Assembly (NCBI RefSeq): GCF_011927785.1 | Contig: NZ_JAATJK010000001.1 | Coordinates: 6,109,001 to 6,173,000, forward strand | DNA length: 64,000 nucleotides | Source of the DNA: Micromonospora profundi | Lineage (GTDB): Bacteria > Actinomycetota > Actinomycetes > Mycobacteriales > Micromonosporaceae | Direction: 5' to 3' | Shown: in pieces, positions 62,190 through 64,000 of the stretch | How the letters are laid out: the number at the start of each line of letters is the position of its first letter | Position numbering within the stretch: position 1 is the first letter of the stretch | The notes under the pieces: model-generated | What the model was told of the DNA's origin: nothing | The model's input: only the letters and a program-made list of their open reading frames with translations | Database searches by the model: none | Translations under genes and position numbers: made by a program

Positions 62190-62227
62190 GCCCCGGCACC
62201 GGGTCACTCCGGGTGCCGTGCCGGGGC
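62190..62227. terminator. Terminator-like hairpin between convergent genes
   Basis: GCCCCGGCAC (62190-62199) pairs with GTGCCGGGGC (62218-62227). A nested alternative stem (62194-62200 with 62212-62218) exists. It sits between the ATP-grasp gene and the facing carbamoyltransferase gene. Confidence 0.65.
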
Positions 62228-62241
62228 GTCGGCCGTGTCGC

Positions 62242-63285
62242 TCAGGAGAGGATGTCGCGGGTATCGAGTACGCCGAAGCGCTCCGGTCGGTACCAGCGGG
62301 CCTCACGGTCGGTGTCGGCGACCTGGTCGGCGACGTCGAGAACGAGCGCGAACAGGGCCATCCGGACGGGGATGCCGTTGTCGGTCTGCCGGAAAATCGC
62401 GAGCTCGGGACGGCTGTTGAGGTCGTCGGCGAGTTCGCTGGCCCCACCGCGGCTGTCGCGCGGGAGTGGGTGCATCAGCACGGTGCCGGGCCGGCACACC
62501 TTGTCGTACAAGGCGGCGTCGATCCTGAAGCGGTCCCCGTTGGCAGCGACGGTGCTGCCCTGCGGCAGACGCTCCTGCTGCACCCGCGTGGCGTAGATGA
62601 CGTCCACGTCGCGGATGCCTTCGGCCAGGTTGTCGGTCAATTCGACGGTGTGCCCCTGCTGCCGTAGCTTGAGCACCAGTTCGTCCGGGATCTGTAGTTC
62701 CTCTGGCGCGACGCAGACGAACGTCAGCCCGCTCTCCAACGCCAGCAGCTTGGTGAGGCTGTGCACCGTCCGTCCGTAGCGGAGGTCGCCCACCACCGCG
62801 ATCCGCATCCCGCCCAACCCGCCTGGATGTAGTCCCCGCTCGCGGCACAGCGTGTACAGGTCGAGTAGCGCCTGGGTGGGGTGTTCGCCCGGTCCGTCGC
62901 CACCATTGATCACGGGGACGTTGATTGCGGCGGCGAACTCCGCCACCGCACCCTCCTCCGGGTGCCGTACGACGAGAATGTCCATGTATCCGCTGACCAC
63001 GCGGCTGGTGTCGTAGACCGACTCGCCTTTGGCCATCGAGGAGAAGGCGAACCCCGTGGTCTCGCGGACGTATCCGCCAAGACGGTTGAAGGCCGCCCCG
63101 AAGCTCAACCGCGACCGGGTACTCGGCTCGAAGAACAGGTTACCGAGCACCGCTCCCTCGAGCACCCGCGTCGACCGCTCCCGTCGCGCGTACGGCAGCA
63201 TCCGGTCCGTCACCTCGAAGAGCCGCTGGATATGGGCCAGCTCGAACTGCTCCACGGTAAGAACGTGCGCCCCGGCGAACACCAC
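62242..63285 (-). CDS. Aspartate carbamoyltransferase-like enzyme, Escherichia-type
   Basis: 347 residues from GTG 63285 (AGGAGG 7 nt upstream). GTG 63303 is in frame. It transfers carbamoyl from carbamoyl phosphate to the amine of aspartate or a relative. All active-site blocks are present: FFEPSTRSRLSF (phosphate loop), SSMAKGESVYDT (flexible loop Lys), HPTQALLDLYT, TRVQQERL and MHPLPR. The GDLRYGRTVHSL block is the Escherichia/archaeal type. Housekeeping actinobacterial PyrB, as I recall, has the Bacillus-like GDILHSRVARS. It lies between ATP-grasp genes and not in a pyr operon. Confidence 0.85.
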   Translation of the reverse strand: MVFAGAHVLTVEQFELAHIQRLFEVTDRMLPYARRERSTRVLEGAVLGNLFFEPSTRSRLSFGAAFNRLGGYVRETTGFAFSSMAKGESVYDTSRVVSGYMDILVVRHPEEGAVAEFAAAINVPVINGGDGPGEHPTQALLDLYTLCRERGLHPGGLGGMRIAVVGDLRYGRTVHSLTKLLALESGLTFVCVAPEELQIPDELVLKLRQQGHTVELTDNLAEGIRDVDVIYATRVQQERLPQGSTVAANGDRFRIDAALYDKVCRPGTVLMHPLPRDSRGGASELADDLNSRPELAIFRQTDNGIPVRMALFALVLDVADQVADTDREARWYRPERFGVLDTRDILS

Positions 63286-63415
63286 TCGACCGCCTCCTGT
63301 CACCTGCCCGACGGCGGACCCATCGGGGCACTCGCCACCGTAGGAGCTTACCGAGGTCAGACGCCTGACCCGACGTCGGCCACCGTGAGCGGTGAGGTGA
63401 AGTCGAAAGGGGCGC

Positions 63416-64000
63416 TCAGGTCGCTCCGACCGTGACGGTGAGCGTGTCGATCGCCCGTCGGGCGGCCTCCTCGGCCGTCTCGCTGTCGTCCGCCACGCTG
63501 GTGCAATAGCCGACCCGATCGACGGAGTCCCGGATGGGGGTGATCAACTCGTCGCCCGGATCCTTGAGGAGCGCACACCCGGTGACAAAGGGCAACGACA
63601 TGGCGTGCCCGGTGTGCTCCACCGAGACGAGCCGACCCGACCGTGGCGGAACCAGATACCGGATGGCACCGACCCGGCGCGGCCGGTCGGGTGCGACGAG
63701 TAACGCGTCGAGGCGCGGGAGTACGCGTTCACCCAGCACCTGTCGGACGGCCAGCTCCACCAGGTCGATGCCGGCCGCCGCAGCTAACAGGGCAGGGATC
63801 TGGTCGCCACCGGCCCGTGTGTGGGTCTCCACGACGCGGGGTCCTCCGCCGGTGAGGATCAACTCCGTGTGCGTGGGGCCCTGGGTGATTCCCATGGCGT
63901 TCAGGACCTGCCGCACGTAGGCGACCACGTGGCTGTCGTCGGGGCCAGGCTCGCGGACCACATGCCCGAGTTCGACGAAGTTGTCGTCTTTGATCTTGTG
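63416..64000 (-). CDS. ATP-grasp ligase, copy 2 (N-terminus off the window)
   Basis: Minus-strand frame open through the right edge. I see only the last 194 residues (DDNFVELGHMV, then GPTHTELILTGGGPRVVETH, then TRAGGDQIPALLAAAAGIDL). They align with the C-terminus of copy 1, including FVELGHV and ETH-R-GGDEIP-type blocks, so the two are diverged paralogues, perhaps for successive ligation steps. The gene is upstream of the carbamoyltransferase in the same direction, so it is probably in one operon with it. Confidence 0.82.
   Translation of the reverse strand, partial: HKIKDDNFVELGHVVREPGPDDSHVVAYVRQVLNAMGITQGPTHTELILTGGGPRVVETHTRAGGDQIPALLAAAAGIDLVELAVRQVLGERVLPRLDALLVAPDRPRRVGAIRYLVPPRSGRLVSVEHTGHAMSLPFVTGCALLKDPGDELITPIRDSVDRVGYCTSVADDSETAEEAARRAIDTLTVTVGAT

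Noticed and set aside
1..64000. CRISPR arrays, retrons, diversity-generating repeats, complete insertion sequences and riboswitches
   Set aside because: I saw no regularly spaced repeats, reverse transcriptase, transposase or recognisable riboswitch core on either strand.

Overview
The window is high-GC DNA with GTG/TTG starts, GGAGG-type ribosome sites and gene content typical of an actinomycete, most likely Micromonospora or a close relative (inference from family resemblance only). It falls into six blocks.

(1) 1 to about 8.9 kb is the right-hand part of an actinomycete integrative and conjugative element (AICE, pSAM2-like). A leftward, translationally overlapping operon carries a Prim-Pol replication protein (cut by the left edge), small accessory genes, an FtsK/TraB DNA translocase and an SpdB-like membrane protein. 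Divergent from it are a GntR regulator and a HAD phosphatase. The control region between them has three copies of a GGCTAGYCAG operator-like motif. The element ends at 8844-8903 in a bare 3' half of tRNA-Ser(UGA), the expected attachment-site scar. Integrase and the intact tRNA should lie left of the window.

(2) 8.9 to 20.3 kb is chromosomal: an HTH gene that may be an orphan antitoxin, a PEBP-family protein, a methyltransferase and GT-C-like membrane protein pair, a FhuF-type iron reductase with an IdeR/DmdR-like iron box, an XRE-peptide deformylase fusion, a flavohemoprotein, a CPBP protease, an EcsC-like repeat protein, and tRNA-Ser(GCU) and tRNA-Arg(ACG).

(3) 20.6 to 39.1 kb holds two paralogous LuxR-type LAL regulators bracketing a hydrolase, a TRIC channel and a SARP gene that overlaps a nonsense-interrupted thioesterase. 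Then come an MBL hydrolase, an SGNH hydrolase, a beta-lactamase lipoprotein facing a second serine hydrolase with its LysR regulator, RidA/HxlR, and a pair of CNNM/CBS membrane proteins.

(4) 39.5 to 55.3 kb is a type VII secretion (T7SS) island: a WXG100-like protein, an EssC/EccC-type motor with ubiquitin-like and FHA domains, small T7SS-type proteins, a 621-residue effector whose C-terminus looks like a caspase-clan ('lonely Cys'/CHAT-like) peptidase, a T7SS-associated protein, a LysM-like membrane protein, three YxFxxD lipoproteins, and an ECF sigma/anti-sigma pair. Five promoters in this island match TGAACC-N16-CGTGTR, the consensus I recall for mycobacterial SigL. This suggests that the sigma factor drives the whole island.

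(5) 55.4 to 59.1 kb has tandem AhpD-like genes (the first apparently starting at ATC), a DUF3592-like membrane protein, an unlisted 56-residue six-cysteine peptide and a GH43 arabinanase.

(6) 59.5 kb to the right edge has an MFS transporter, two related ATP-grasp ligases and an Escherichia-type aspartate carbamoyltransferase. This looks like a small biosynthetic cluster, with the transferase either a tailoring enzyme or a self-resistance copy.
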